Below, piece after piece: positions 34,201 through 45,987 of a stretch of 64,000 nt of DNA. The stretch lies in NCBI GenBank assembly GCA_022497145.1, contig MU385944.1, positions 62,001-126,000 of the forward strand. Reading direction: 5' to 3'. This DNA comes from Rostrohypoxylon terebratum. Lineage: Eukaryota > Ascomycota > Sordariomycetes > Xylariales > Hypoxylaceae. The notes under the pieces are model-generated. The model saw nothing but the letters and a program-made list of their open reading frames with translations. It ran no database searches and had not been told where the DNA came from. The position numbers and the translations under genes were made by a program. How positions within the stretch are numbered: position 1 is the stretch's first letter; each line of letters opens with the position of its first letter.

Positions 34201-37200
34201 ACCCATCCTCACCCCTTCCCTCCCTCAGCCGTGCTGAGATTCAGCGCGCGTTTCCGCCAGAGACATCTTCTCACGGTATTTCCGAAAGCCACACGTCAGG
34301 GCGCGCCGTCCCGCCGTCCTATCATCCCATTTCAGATAGAATGCCATCCATGGGATATTCTAAAACCCGTTCGGCCCCTACGCTTGGGGCTTAAAGGGTT
34401 TAAGCTTACCCAGATGGCCAGATGGGGATGGCGGTCCAGAACCGCCGGCGACCCAGGAACGTGGTCCTTTGGAACGTCCGGTCGGGACCGTGGCTGCTAC
34501 AACGCCTTTGCTGCTTACGGGTGTTTTTTTTGCGGGTTGTTTGTGTCCAGTGTCTTGCTTGTGGTAGGTGATTATGGTATGGCCTTTTTTTAAGGCTCTG
34601 TGCTACCCACGATGCAAGACACCCACGGGCGCCATCTGGGATCGATCTAGTTACGTCTTTCGTCTGGTCTCGTCTCTTTTTCTCCTTCGGCTCGAGGAAC
34701 GCTCGAGGATGCATGGTCCCTTTTTTTTTTATCTCCTACCTTGAATTACTTAAGCTTATTTACGACGCCGACGTGCATATTTGTCTGTTTTTTTTTTTTT
34801 TTTTTTGCTCGGATTGTTTTTTAGAGTTGTGATGTTTCATTTTGTTATAGGCCGAGGAGAAGACTCCGTTTACTACGATGCGTGTACCTGGCCTAAAAAG
34901 TAATGTGTTTTGTAGCTCTTTGCAGTTTGAGGATGCTCGATACGAGGGCCGATCTCTGAAGACTTTTTTTTTCTTGCGTCTTCCCCCTTTCTAATCCTAC
35001 TAGGGACCGGGAGTATCCGTCTTAAGAGCAATAGCAACATACCTACTAAGCATAAGACTTACCTATTTGCTTTTTTATCCGATTCAATAATTCCCCTATT
35101 ATCCCTCCCTGAATCCCGATTTCTCCTCCTGTTCACGCAAACTATCCAGATCGTGGCGTAGGAACGGTCAGCTTCTTCTTCTTCTTTCTTCTACGCTAGC
35201 GAGTGAAATAATAGGTACCTATCAAAGTCGGCCTCAGCGCGTGCGGCCGCCCCCCCTTACCCGTTACCCATACCAATATACCCAGACCTAATACGCTACG
35301 CAGTACCCCTATCCCACAAGCCCATCTCGTCACCTACGTACCACTTCCTAGCCTAACAGCTCACAGCCTACCTAAGGATATCTATGTACCTAGCCCATAG
35401 ATCCCTAACCCCTACCACCTTTACCCCGGCCTCGCTGCCCGCCAAGTTGGATCGCAGTCCCGAAAAGTGCAAATGATCGGCAGCTAATACCGCGATAGGC
35501 ACGAAAATCGCGACACCGGCTCCAGCACGTATTTGCCGCACCTTTAATACGTAGCCTCTCTCTCTTCTCTTCTACCTGTTCTACCTGAAAGCAAGCCTGC
35601 ACCCAATCCTGCCTCGGCTTCCTACGGGGGTGCTGCTGTATTGTCTAGCTAGATGCGGTATGTATTGACACTGGCACCTAGCAGCCTGCATTATATCATG
35701 TATGTATGTACATAAGTGCTAGGTATAGTAGGGTGGTGGAAAGTGGAAAGTGATAGACGAGAGCGGGAGAAGCTGATCTTTCCAGCGGAGTCGTCACCGC
35801 TAGACGGCGGACGGCTTGGAGATTCCGGAAATGCTTGTTTTTTTCCCCGGGGGGTAGAAAAGTAGAAAAGAGGCGTCGCGAGATGTCAGTTTGATAGGTG
35901 ACGCACCTGGGATGCGCGCGTGGGGGATCCGATATGCTAGGTTGATTGATGGAAAATACATACCACTAGAATAGGTATATACCTAGGTAGGATTGCTGAC
36001 CAGTCGGATTACTTTGCTAGGAGGTAGGTAGGTATGAGGTATGATGTATTGAATACGGCTCGAAGCGAGCAAGAAGCCAGGTGTGCATTAAGCAAGTCAG
36101 CCCCTCGACCTTTATTCCCTCTCCAGTACCATGCTTCTTCTTTTCTTGGCCTGGCCTGTATGTCAGACGGCGGGAAAGAGGGAGAGGGAACGGGAACGGT
36201 TCTATGTTTCTTTAACACGAGACCCGCGTTCCATCGGTTCAAGACTCAAGGTCGATACCTCCGCCCAATCCGATGGCTGCGTCCCGATCTGGTTTCGCGG
36301 TCGAGATCCAGAGATCTACTAATCCAGATCTGTCGTCCGGGGCAAAGATTCAATAATCTTTATGCCACGATGCCTCGTAGTATTCTTTGTATCCGCAAAT
36401 TCCCGAATTTCCCGGCGATGGTAAGTCTGATCTGCTTCGGGCGGACGACAAAGTTTCTCTCACGCATTCCGTGCACTTGAATATTTTGCTACCTGCTAGA
36501 TTTACTTACAGCATCGTATGGAGTTCATGGATGTCACATCTCAGAGATAAAACACCTTAGGTAAGCTATAACGCCTTCGTGTCTATGATTATCACTTTAA
36601 TCTCTTTGCTTCATTAGAGGAAAATGAGGACCCTTCATCTTGTTAATTAGCCACGTTCTCGGCTTCCCGAATGGAGTCACTTACCAACTCTATAAATATC
36701 TTCTCGTCTAGGCCTACACTTACATTCGGCGGTGCCGGCAGTGATCAAGTCACTCACTTGCGCATGTAATACCTAGCAATTCGGATATTGGACTCCGCTC
36801 TGAGGTTGTAACGACGGTATTGCTGTCCTCAGGGTTCGCTTTTCTTTCTACAACTGACCCAGCAACGATGTCTTCTTCCTATTTCCATGGTCTAAAAAAA
36901 GAAACAAGACTTGCTTTTCCACAGAACCGCTGTTGAATACACACGCAACACGGTAACAATATCCGCCCATAAAATGACAAGCTCGGTCCTAGATTCGATA
37001 GTGTGTTTCCCTTCACCGGATCTCCCGCCCAGAAAGACATCTAGCTCGTCGGTGAGGCGAGAAAACACGCAATTGGCGTAGCCAAGCTACTACGCAATCA
37101 TCACGTAGTCGTGTCTAGGTGTCTTCACGCGAAAATTTTCACGAAGTCCTAGTATACCGCAAGCGAAGAGGTAAAGCGTGGTTACTTGAAAGGATCGTGC

Positions 37201-39421
37201 CATATTAGCCGGTTCGCAAAACCCTGCCGCGCGACACGCCATCCGCGATCCGCCAGCCGCCGTCCCGCGGGTGTGCGAGCACGCTTCGTGCCTATGGCGA
37301 TCGTGGCAGTACCTACCTACGTCCTAAGTCCTCTACCCATAGTCCGTCCTACCCGAGCTTCGTCTCTCTCACCCTACCTAATGGTCCTCACTTATGCCCG
37401 GCTGCTTGCGGAATATAGTGTTCAGGGCATGCAGCGTCGCTTTCACATCTCCCATCTCCCATCTCCCCTCTTCCCCCAGATAAGATAGATATATTGCGTG
37501 CGCGTTCTGCGACCCTACGTAACAGGACGAATGCTACCACAGCATACCTACCTATCTGCCTACCCAGCACCTACCTACTAGGTAGTTGCCTATATGATGT
37601 GTGTTTTATGTGTTAATATGTGTTCTTAAAATAGCCCGCACTGCATACAACCGTACGAAACTTGCGCGCGGTATGAGTACCTACTACCTAGGCATGATGG
37701 TGAATAAGTCGAGGACGCAGCTACCGCTACCCACAGCCGAGGGGCTGCTCGGCATAGGCTAGATAGGGACAGTGTTACTGTTGGGGACCCCTTCCGAAAC
37801 GCAGACGTGTCGTCGTCCGGATGTAAGACCTCTGCCGAGTTCCGAGTCGGGGGTACGGGTGCGCGAGGAGCGCGATATGATGGTAGATGATGAGGAGAGG
37901 AGAGGAGTGTTTACATAAGCTTTATATCTGCAAGTGAGGATGCGATGCGGCTCTCCCACGGTGTCATATGGGATGTCTTATGCGTCTTCATTCCATGCTA
38001 CTTATTATTAGTCTTGTAAAAGCTATCAGTGTCTCTATATGGAGTGCTAAGTTGCCCGTTCGGCCATTCTGAATGAGAGACATGTTGCACATGTACAAAT
38101 TCTACTGAAACTTGAACCAAGAAAAGCTGTAGCGGGAGATTAAGATAGTTCAAGTTGTTTTTTATATTTCGTAGCTAATGAGATTCTTTCGATGTAATTA
38201 TAAGAATCTACATACCTAGGTATCTACTTAAGTTCATATGAGATGTATGGTCTATAGCCCCCTAGGTACTGTCCATTTCTTTTTGGCAAAGTTGGTCCAT
38301 GTGCTCAACTGTCTTCATCATATTTAGTCCATTCGTGCAGACAGACAGTATCGAATCGGCCCTATGAACCAAGTGGCGTTAAAATACGGCGGAGTAGCAC
38401 TGCAGCTACCTGCGGTGTACCTCTGTGCTTTGTTTAGGTAGGTAGTCATGAGTCTTCTTCACCGGTGTATGGTTCTCGATGGAGACGATGCAAGACCACT
38501 ATACGTCATATTGATTACCTACTATCTTGGGAGACGCTTCAGGAGTTATGATGTACATGTGCATATGACTTATAGTGCAGAGATGGCAATTTATATGGTC
38601 TTCAAGACATAAACATCACATGGTGATATTCTGCTGCATTGATATGCTGCCTGTTTATAGATACTAAGTATCGGGTAGACACAGGAGCATGGTTACTAGG
38701 TACTACAGAGCATCAGTGTCAGAATAGTGATAAGAGGTAAGTTCATAATGAGTTCATACAGATACCTCAACGCCTTGACCTATATCCTACCGTTGGTTTA
38801 AGCTGCCTAGGTACCTGACTAGGTCATAGGGATATATTTAATATAAGGATCTGGTTCTCACCATGCCCGATCATTGGGCTCCACCACTTTTTTTTCTCCG
38901 ATTTGACAGCACCATTTAACTGGACACAACATTACGAAACTTGATATATAAGGTTATCGTAAGAGAAAAGAGCCAGACTCGTGCGACGTGTCCGCGGCAA
39001 GAAACGAAGTACCGCAGCTCTGTACGATGAATTCTCCCAAATCCTTGGGCCACCGAAGCAAGGGATATGCAGAGTGCAAATATTCTCGTTCTAACAAACC
39101 TCCAAACGTCGTTTCATCCAGTCGTATTCACCAACACGGACCCTGATACAGCCAATCACATCCGCGAACCTCAAATGATAGAAAGGAGACCCGTACCCGA
39201 GGCCGTCCACTGACATACCGCGATGCTGCTGCGGCCCTATGTCCGACCGCCGAGTGTTGGCGTGCACACGACAACAACACGAAGGAGGAAGGGAAAAAAA
39301 CCAACGACGACAGAGGGATTTCCTCCCTTGAGGCTCGCTACATGAGACACGCCGACGAGCTCACCTTCTTTAAACCCGCACCGACGCCTCATCGCCAAGC
39401 GTCCATCTTCCATCCTCCGCC
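31225..39421. other. 8.2-kb gene-free region between divergent genes
   Basis: Lies between the SKN7 start and the membrane-protein start, which point away from each other. I find no conserved protein and no spliced gene I can support. It contains TACCTAGGTA palindromes (32901-32910, 35980-35989, 38213-38222), GA-rich runs (about 31965-31979, 32131-32160, 33975-34005), a T-run near 34787-34806, and CTCGAGGA-type tandem sequence near 33040-33060. The longest ATG-started frame, 36034-36480, has no recognisable content. A long 5' leader of SKN7 or a long noncoding transcript could occupy part of it. Confidence 0.55.
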
Positions 39422-40672
39422 ATGAGCGTCTCCATCCCCCCCGGCACCACGACGACCGTGAAGGGGCCGGTGACCGACTACGACGATCTAGTGCCGCTCC
39501 TGACGACCTTCACGCCCTCGCCTAGCTGCGAGGACGACTGGGTGTACGATACGCAGACGGAGGGGCTGGTGTGGAAGGACCGCGCCTACAACGAGGACTA
39601 CGCCGAGTGGTGCCAGCCCTTCTTCGGCGCGAACCAGTTCTACCGCCCGGGCATATGTCCCAGCGGCCAGGAGTTCAAGTCGCTCGACGTGACGGTGGAG
39701 GATAACAGCGGCACGCCGGGAGCGTCGTGGTATTTCGGGTTATGTTGTAGTTCGTAAGTCTCCAACGCACCTACTACTATCGCATTCCACAGGTGCGATT
39801 TAAGCGTCAAAATCGCCTTTTTGCCTCATTTCCCGTGCTTACGGTTACCTTGTCTCGCTAGAAATTACGAGTTATCGTTCAGCGAGGGGTACACGATACT
39901 CCCGGCCTGCTTCGGAGGCGTCGTGCCGCCCGTCACGGCGAATGTTAGAGATACGACGACGACAGATGACGAATCCCCGCCCCCGCTGACGACGATCTCG
40001 TCTACTGTCACGGGGGTCATGCAGGCGATTAATATCATATGGAAAGAGGAGGATCTGACGTATTTCTCGGCCCCCGTGGCAAATTCCTTCAGGGCGCTTA
40101 TGGGACTGAGCCCTCTACCCACGACGACGGTCTCGGGGTCGACGGGGAGCGCAGCGCTTCCGGCTACTCAATCGGCTTCGGATGGTTTCGATCAAGACGG
40201 CGATGGCACTGGTATGCTTTCGAACAGCTTATCTGACGGCGCGAAAGCCGGGATTGGCATCGGTGCAATAGCCTTTGTGGCGTTGCTGGTATCGATATTC
40301 TACCTCGGTTTCGTTCGTCGACGGAGAAGGAGCAAGGACAGACGAGGCTCGGGAACTATAGCCAACACCGATTCTTCCGAAGACGACCTACCTAGGAGAC
40401 GCAGTAGACTTAGTTGGCTACTTCCATGGAGAGGAAAGAGGACGATGTCTGTCGAGAAGGCTCCGGGGGAGTTGCACGGACAAGATACCCACGAAATTGA
40501 TGGGCGGCCGGGCTATGTGGCAGAACTCCAGGATACGCAGATGGGAGGTTGGAAAAGCCCGGTTGCTATGGCTCAATGGCATACTGAATTGCAGGGAAGC
40601 ACTTTGGCAGCGCAATCTCAGACGCCGGCAGAGCTTGAGAGTCAACCTCTCAAGAACGAAAGTCCATTATAG
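39422..40672 (+). CDS. Single-pass membrane protein of unknown function, 380 aa
   Basis: Two exons, 39422-39753 and 39862-40672, with donor GTAAGT and acceptor TAG. I see no obvious cleavable signal peptide. The first 220 residues form a Thr-rich domain with several Cys (SPSCEDDW, EWCQPFF, GICPSGQEF, FGLCCSSNYE, PACFGG), consistent with disulfide bonds outside the cell. A single hydrophobic segment AGIGIGAIAFVALLVSIFYLGFV at about residues 245-267 is followed at once by RRRRRSKDRR, so the C-terminus should be cytosolic. The architecture resembles fungal wall-sensor or MID2-like proteins, but I do not recognise the ectodomain. Confidence 0.75.
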
Positions 40673-40983
40673 CCGAGCGTGAGTATGAAGATACATAATT
40701 TGAATGTCCTACCTTAGTCTACGATTTATAATATAGCTGTAGCAGGGCGATTTCATTTAGACTCGTGATACCTATGAGCTACACAAACAAGCAACCAGAC
40801 ATAACCAGAAGCTCTCCGTTACCTGGATATCCTTAAACCTGTCAGTAATATGACTATCATTTTCTTTCTATCCTTAGCCGCCATCAAGCCTATCGGTGCT
40901 GATGCTGATATCTGCTAGCTAGAAATCATAGTTAATATCAAAATGCGTTCAGCCCCAGATGTAGGGCCTACGAAAGTACCCGA

Positions 40984-41015
40984 CCAGATGATCTGGTATT
41001 AGTCTCGAGACTAAT
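40984..41015. repeat. Two adjacent palindromes
   Basis: CCAGAT-G-ATCTGG at 40984-40996 is followed one base later by an 18-nt perfect palindrome at 40998-41015, centred on CTCGAG (ATTAGTCTC and its complement). Function unknown. Confidence 0.7.
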
Positions 41016-41717
41016 CCTCGCGTTTCTCCTTCCGAGCCGTCCTTCACCCAGTCTCGATTTCATCACTTCGTGTCGAGTGCCACGAAGGCACGCATTATTG
41101 GGGAGATACCTTCCTTCAATGCCTTCAAGTGATCTCTCGCTCCAGCCCTTTCACACCTAAACACCATCGCTGTTAGATCTGTCCATTCATAAGCCTCTCT
41201 TTCTCAAGCGACAAGTGTTTAGCTGTAGCTTTGAGTATGTTGTAAGAATAGACCACAATGTGACGTGCGGAATCGAGTCCACAGAGTTAGTGATGTCCTT
41301 GTCGTCATAGAGTTCGAATGTAGAAGCAGTTTGTGGCGGGAGAGTAGCTTCAAAAGATGCCCTGCAATGGTCAATACTATCGCTACCCCTTCGCTCCGCC
41401 CTTCCGTACTTCCGCGAATTAAGATTGCTATTGCTTTATCTCCAAGGCAATTGGTCTCATTTGCGAAGTAATCGCCATATCGGAGATAAAAGCTATCTTT
41501 CGACTTATATGGCTTTCTCAGTTTCTCCTAGCACTCTGCATCCTTCGAAGTCGTCTCCAAGCACCGTGATATTTGTGCCTTTAATTTTGCCAGGGTGTTT
41601 CGTAGTACTAGATATATAGATTAAGGTAGTCGGTGATGATCAGTAGGTACCTACAGAACCTATCCACCTAAAAAAGGGTTCGTAATCTCCATAGAATCTC
41701 GAATGGGGAAATGAATG

Positions 41718-42180
41718 CTAGAAAGTTTTGTATCCAAAGTGCCCACGAAGCTTGGCGACAAGCAGCTGGAACGTGGGTAGGCGCAATTTGGCGATGAAGG
41801 CAGGCAGAAGGAACTCTTTGAGAATTCGTAAGACTTTTTCGACTTTCCAGGTGTCTTCAGAAAACGTGACGGTGCCGTCAGGGATCAACTTGATATCGTC
41901 GGTGACCCATTCCATCTTAGCGGACCCCATCAGTGTCGAACTTTGAAGTTTGGTCGTGGGACCCTCCTTCCAAACCCATTGAGTAGCAAGGATTTCCACG
42001 GATCTCGATCCGACCTTGAACTTGACGGATCGATGAGCTCAGCGATCTTCGAGGATCCTTCAGCCTCAGTCATTCCCTTCAACAGATGTCGTCAATAGTC
42101 TCGTATTGATCGAGGATAGACGTGCCCTCGTACTCATCCACGAGAAACACAAACGGATTGATTCAGCAATGGGAATGTTG
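41718..42180 (-). pseudogene. Possible decayed gene fragment
   Basis: On the minus strand, 41718-41999 and the bases just upstream read SVEILATQWVWKEGPTTKL and WVTDDIKLIPDGTVTFSEDTWKVEKVLRILKEF, which look protein-like. Just upstream, other frames read FVFLVDEYEGTSILDQYETIDDI and then KGMTEAEGSSKIAELIDP. The coherent stretch moves between frames with a stop in between, as expected of a frameshifted relic. An NTF2/SnoaL-like origin is only a guess from the DEYEGTSILDQYE-type pattern. No full gene can be assembled. Confidence 0.3.
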
Positions 42181-43397
42181 TCTTGACTCATTCCAATACC
42201 ACATTATCCCATCCATGGGAAGAGAGGTAGGCGCTTCCTCGCCGGTGAAAGATAGGTATGGCCATAGGTAGGGGTCATCCCAGCGGACCAACAGCACTCA
42301 TCAGCCCCCGAGAATCAAAGGGTACATCAGAATTCGAGGCTCGTGTGGTTGCTGCTACTGCTCGGCTTTGACGCTGGCGTAATTCTCGCACAGGCGGGAA
42401 GCCATGCTGCGGAATTTTTCCGGGGTTCAACTCCTTGGACAGCGGGAGCTATTTGCCCTCAAAGTATCCCAGGTTGTATTCATACTAGATCAACGGGCGG
42501 AGAAAAATCATCTTGCCGTTTGATATATGAGTAGTCGCCAAAGTAGTATAGAGCTGAGGTCTCTATCCGAATCAATTTGGATTTGCGGGAGAATATTTTG
42601 AAACGAGAAAGGAAAAAAGGAAATGGTATGGCTCAATGTAAGATACCCAAATTACATCGTGAGCAGTTATTTAGCGATTCGTCGCTCCATACCTATGGAA
42701 ACAAAAAGAGGTGAGCCATTTAAAAAAAAGTTTATATATTTGCTCACCTTGCTGTTATCGGGGAAGAGGGACTTTAAGCAATATACTCGAAATACTTAGT
42801 TGACCGTAGCCACCAGGTACCTACATAGACAAGTAGGTATCTACTAGAAGCCTTCATGTTAAAAGATAGACTCCTGCTCATTCCATCCATCTTGGATCAG
42901 GTTCATGATTATGACGCTTTAAATAAGAACTCGAGGGTAAGCTCAAATGATCAAAATAGTATAGGGCCAATGGGATAAAATGAGTAAAGACGTAGTCATA
43001 AATGGAAATGTCACAAAATAGAGGGGGATGTGACGCGGTTGCATTGTTACTGCTAACTCTAGCATATACCGCACGATTGTGAGACTGTGAGAAGATATTG
43101 GCATTGAACGAGGATATTATGTCCATCGCCGCCATCGCCATTTTTAGGAAACTGCTTAAGCTTCAAGGTTATAGTTAAAACAAGTCACAAGTCCGCAAGG
43201 TTTATTTGTAAGGTTTTTCATTACCTAATTGCTCAGGGAATAGTCAAGAGCAGTAGGGGAAAAGGTGGACCGAATACTAACCGCAATATTGGGTTAAGCT
43301 GTACCGGCATCTCGCACCTCACGTCCCCTTCTGTATCCACGATAGGTGCTCGTAGCGTAAAAGTAAGGATGTTCGATATCGGGTGGTTACTCAAGCA

Positions 43398-45119
43398 TCA
43401 TTTTTGCTTGGCGAGAGTGGGAGGTTTTCTCCAAGTGCCCAAGGCTTTAGCAACCGCCTGTTGCCACGCTGGTACCTTGGACAAGGCGGCTTCGGTTCGT
43501 GGAAGAGCAGCAAGGGCACTTTCCCAGCTGACCTGCTCATTGTCGGTACCGTCGACATTCATGCATCTATCTTGGTTAGTTGTATTGTTGATAGCGAGGG
43601 TTTCCTTTCTTGCTTGTTGGATTGGCGTCACTGACCACGACGTTTCCTGACCAGGTGAAGCCTTTTGAGCCTGCTTGCTAATATCATCCACACGCTCTCC
43701 TTCTGCTCGGGCAGAGTGTTGAGAGTCTTGAGCCGTAGCGGATTCGGGTTCATCCGCCTTCGGGGATGTCATCTTGACGTCTTCGGTTTCCATCGCGTCT
43801 TTCGTCGACTGGTCTTCCGGTGAGGCGGCATCCGCGTCAATTTGTCCCGCCTCAGACTTATTCTCATCCTCCTTCAGCTTTCCTCCCTTCCTTGTAGGTA
43901 TTACCTTCATAAATGCCTTTCCCCAATCACCTGTTTCTAGCCATTGGAGCATGATCTCCAACACGTGGTTCGTGGCTAGGACATGGCGGCTCTGCATCAC
44001 CATGAAATCACCGATAGGAAGTTTTGCTGTTCGCACGTTCTTCTCTTGTGCGATCTTGTAGCATAAGCCCTTTTCGCGGTTCTTGTCTATGATGCCGCCA
44101 ATAACATAAGACACTCCCGGCTCGAGGCGATCAATAGTGTAGGGAGAATCGGCGGTTAGGTAGACGATAGTTTTGTCTACGTCTTTTGCTTCCAGTTGAG
44201 GAACGTACGCATTCTTCTGCTTCTTCTTGACGACGGGATCAGACACACCTAGCGACACTGCGTCACCCTCTTTGACTTGAGCGAGGGTTTCGATAGTTTG
44301 ATCGTTCCCAGAAGTAGACATCAACTCCTTAGCCTTGGAGGCCGCGCCGACGAAATCATCTTCAACGAAGTGAACGTTCTTCCAACTCTTGAACTGGTTT
44401 TGTAGGATGGTTTCGTTTCGTTCCTTCATTTTACCTCCGTAGGAACTGATGAAGAGGTGGACCGGGTATCGACTGTTTCGGTTGTCAGAATAGCATCGTG
44501 TGACTTGATTGGCCAATGACACTATTTCCTTCTCCATCATGTACTTCTCAAACTGGCAATCTAGGATGACGGTGATAGGTGCTTGGACTTGGGGAGGCTT
44601 TGGCTGCTTAGGTTGGTTGAAGACTGGCTCTCTTCCCTCAGCAGCTGCGGCAGCTATCTCGGCTTCTCGTTGGATACGCTTCTGGTCTTGTTTATCTTTT
44701 CGCTTCTGATTCTTGATGAATTTAAGATCCTTCTTCTTCTCCGCCCAAAGCTTTTGCTTTCTTAATTTTCGCTGTTGATTCTTGGATAGAGTCGGTTCAG
44801 GAGTGGTGGTGCCAACGGTAGTAGGAACGACGGCGGGACTGGAAGGATAATTGATAATAGGCGAAGGCGAAGGTGCAGACATCGTGACGGTGGAATTGGG
44901 TTCTGTGCCATTGTCTAGCTTATGACGCTTGCAATTGGCTTCGTCATTAGCATTCTCACCGCTGTCGTTAGCCGGGGGTGATCGTTTTGATCCTAGAACT
45001 TCCTTCGCCTGGTCTGAATTCTGGGGTGATTGAACTTCGGATTTTACAGCGACAGTTGAATTGACCAAGGCCTCGGGTGTAGGAGGTAGATCGCCTGCGG
45101 CAGCTACAGGCTCCGCCAT
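43398..45119 (-). CDS. TRM10: tRNA (guanine-9-N1) methyltransferase Trm10, 573 aa
   Basis: SPOUT-class enzyme that methylates N1 of G9 in cytosolic tRNAs using S-adenosylmethionine. A single exon. The first ATG (MAEPVAAAGD) is at 45119. Residues 1-110 are low complexity, then a basic helical stretch (KNQQRKLRKQKLWAEKKKDLKFIKNQKRKDKQDQKR) as in other Trm10 proteins. The catalytic domain runs from ITVILDCQFEKYMMEKE to about residue 400. It includes IVYLTADSPYTIDRLEPGVSYVIGGIIDKNREKGLCYKIAQEKNVRTAKLPIGDFMVMQSRHVLATNHVLEIM, the knotted cofactor site. A tail of about 150 residues rich in Asp/Glu/Ser extends past the usual end WGKAFMKVIPTRKGG, making it longer than yeast Trm10. Confidence 0.93.
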   Translation of the reverse strand: MAEPVAAAGDLPPTPEALVNSTVAVKSEVQSPQNSDQAKEVLGSKRSPPANDSGENANDEANCKRHKLDNGTEPNSTVTMSAPSPSPIINYPSSPAVVPTTVGTTTPEPTLSKNQQRKLRKQKLWAEKKKDLKFIKNQKRKDKQDQKRIQREAEIAAAAAEGREPVFNQPKQPKPPQVQAPITVILDCQFEKYMMEKEIVSLANQVTRCYSDNRNSRYPVHLFISSYGGKMKERNETILQNQFKSWKNVHFVEDDFVGAASKAKELMSTSGNDQTIETLAQVKEGDAVSLGVSDPVVKKKQKNAYVPQLEAKDVDKTIVYLTADSPYTIDRLEPGVSYVIGGIIDKNREKGLCYKIAQEKNVRTAKLPIGDFMVMQSRHVLATNHVLEIMLQWLETGDWGKAFMKVIPTRKGGKLKEDENKSEAGQIDADAASPEDQSTKDAMETEDVKMTSPKADEPESATAQDSQHSARAEGERVDDISKQAQKASPGQETSWSVTPIQQARKETLAINNTTNQDRCMNVDGTDNEQVSWESALAALPRTEAALSKVPAWQQAVAKALGTWRKPPTLAKQK

Positions 45120-45987
45120 ATTGAATGACGATTGAGCTGTATGCAAGCTATAGAACTGTAAAATTGCAAGGTTAGAGACTGCAAAATGGAAGATGAGATG
45201 GTGATGGGATTGCGAAAGAAAGCTCCGTGAAACTTTCTGAGGAATTGTTGGAGGAAAGAATTTGGGATTGGTGGATGGTGGGGTAGTAGTAGTAGTAGAG
45301 GTACATATTAGTGGATCCTATAGCTTCGAAGATCCCTGCAAGAAATTGAATTTGCAGCATAGTCCCCGCGAAGATGGGCAGGAAGGCAGGTTGGGGTCGG
45401 GGTCTGATGGAAATCTGATGGAAAGGAAGGTGGTTTTTGACTTTTCTTCAAATTAATACGTACAACAATCTTATCCCTTAGGTATGCCCTTGTTCTGGCG
45501 ATTGAGCCTAAGCCAATACGTAATAGCATTGAAAAGTTGTTGGCCTTTAATACTTCGTAGTTTCCTTGGTTATTTTATGAAAAGAAAAGTTTGTCATATA
45601 CTGTACGGAGTAGGTACTACCCTATTGAAAAAGTTGACCCGCCATAATCTTGAAATACAGTTTGAAATAGCCCTGGAGCTAAGTGGGGACCTACCTAGCT
45701 CGTCCTAGTTACCGGTAGGCTGGTAGCCTTCGTGGGTTACATAAGCCGACTAGGGTATGTTTTTAGCGTGTTCTGGCGCGTCTTCCAGCTTTAATTGATC
45801 TTTAATTGGGTTTTACACGCGACTTAATTGATTACTTCATCCTCCTTCACCTTCCTATAGGAGAACATTGCGCTCCGAAGAATGACATAGATATTCTGAT
45901 AAAACCCTACATATCTTGTTTTCCGTATAAGGAGAGACGGTGTATAGTTCAAATTTGGAGAATTGAGCAGCTAGATATTCAGCCAAG
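45120..45987. promoter_or_regulatory. Divergent TRM10/MSH2 promoter
   Basis: About 870 bases serve both genes. ACGCGA at 45817-45822 lies about 165 bases upstream of the MSH2 start, and GGCGCGT at 45775-45781 lies slightly further. Both resemble MBF-type core sites. Confidence 0.45.

Larger units (their letters stand above)
40673..43397. other. Intergenic region with gene remnants
   Basis: About 2.7 kb between the membrane protein and TRM10 3' end. It carries two adjacent palindromes at 40984-41015 and a possible decayed gene at 41718-42180. The rest shows nothing I can support. Confidence 0.5.

Noticed and set aside
34123..34593. 156-codon frame in the gene-free interval
   Set aside because: It starts at TTG in a CT-rich tract and has no recognisable domain.
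36034..36480. 148-codon frame in the gene-free interval
   Set aside because: It has an ATG, but the sequence is not protein-like, the codon choice is unlike nearby genes and no domain is visible.
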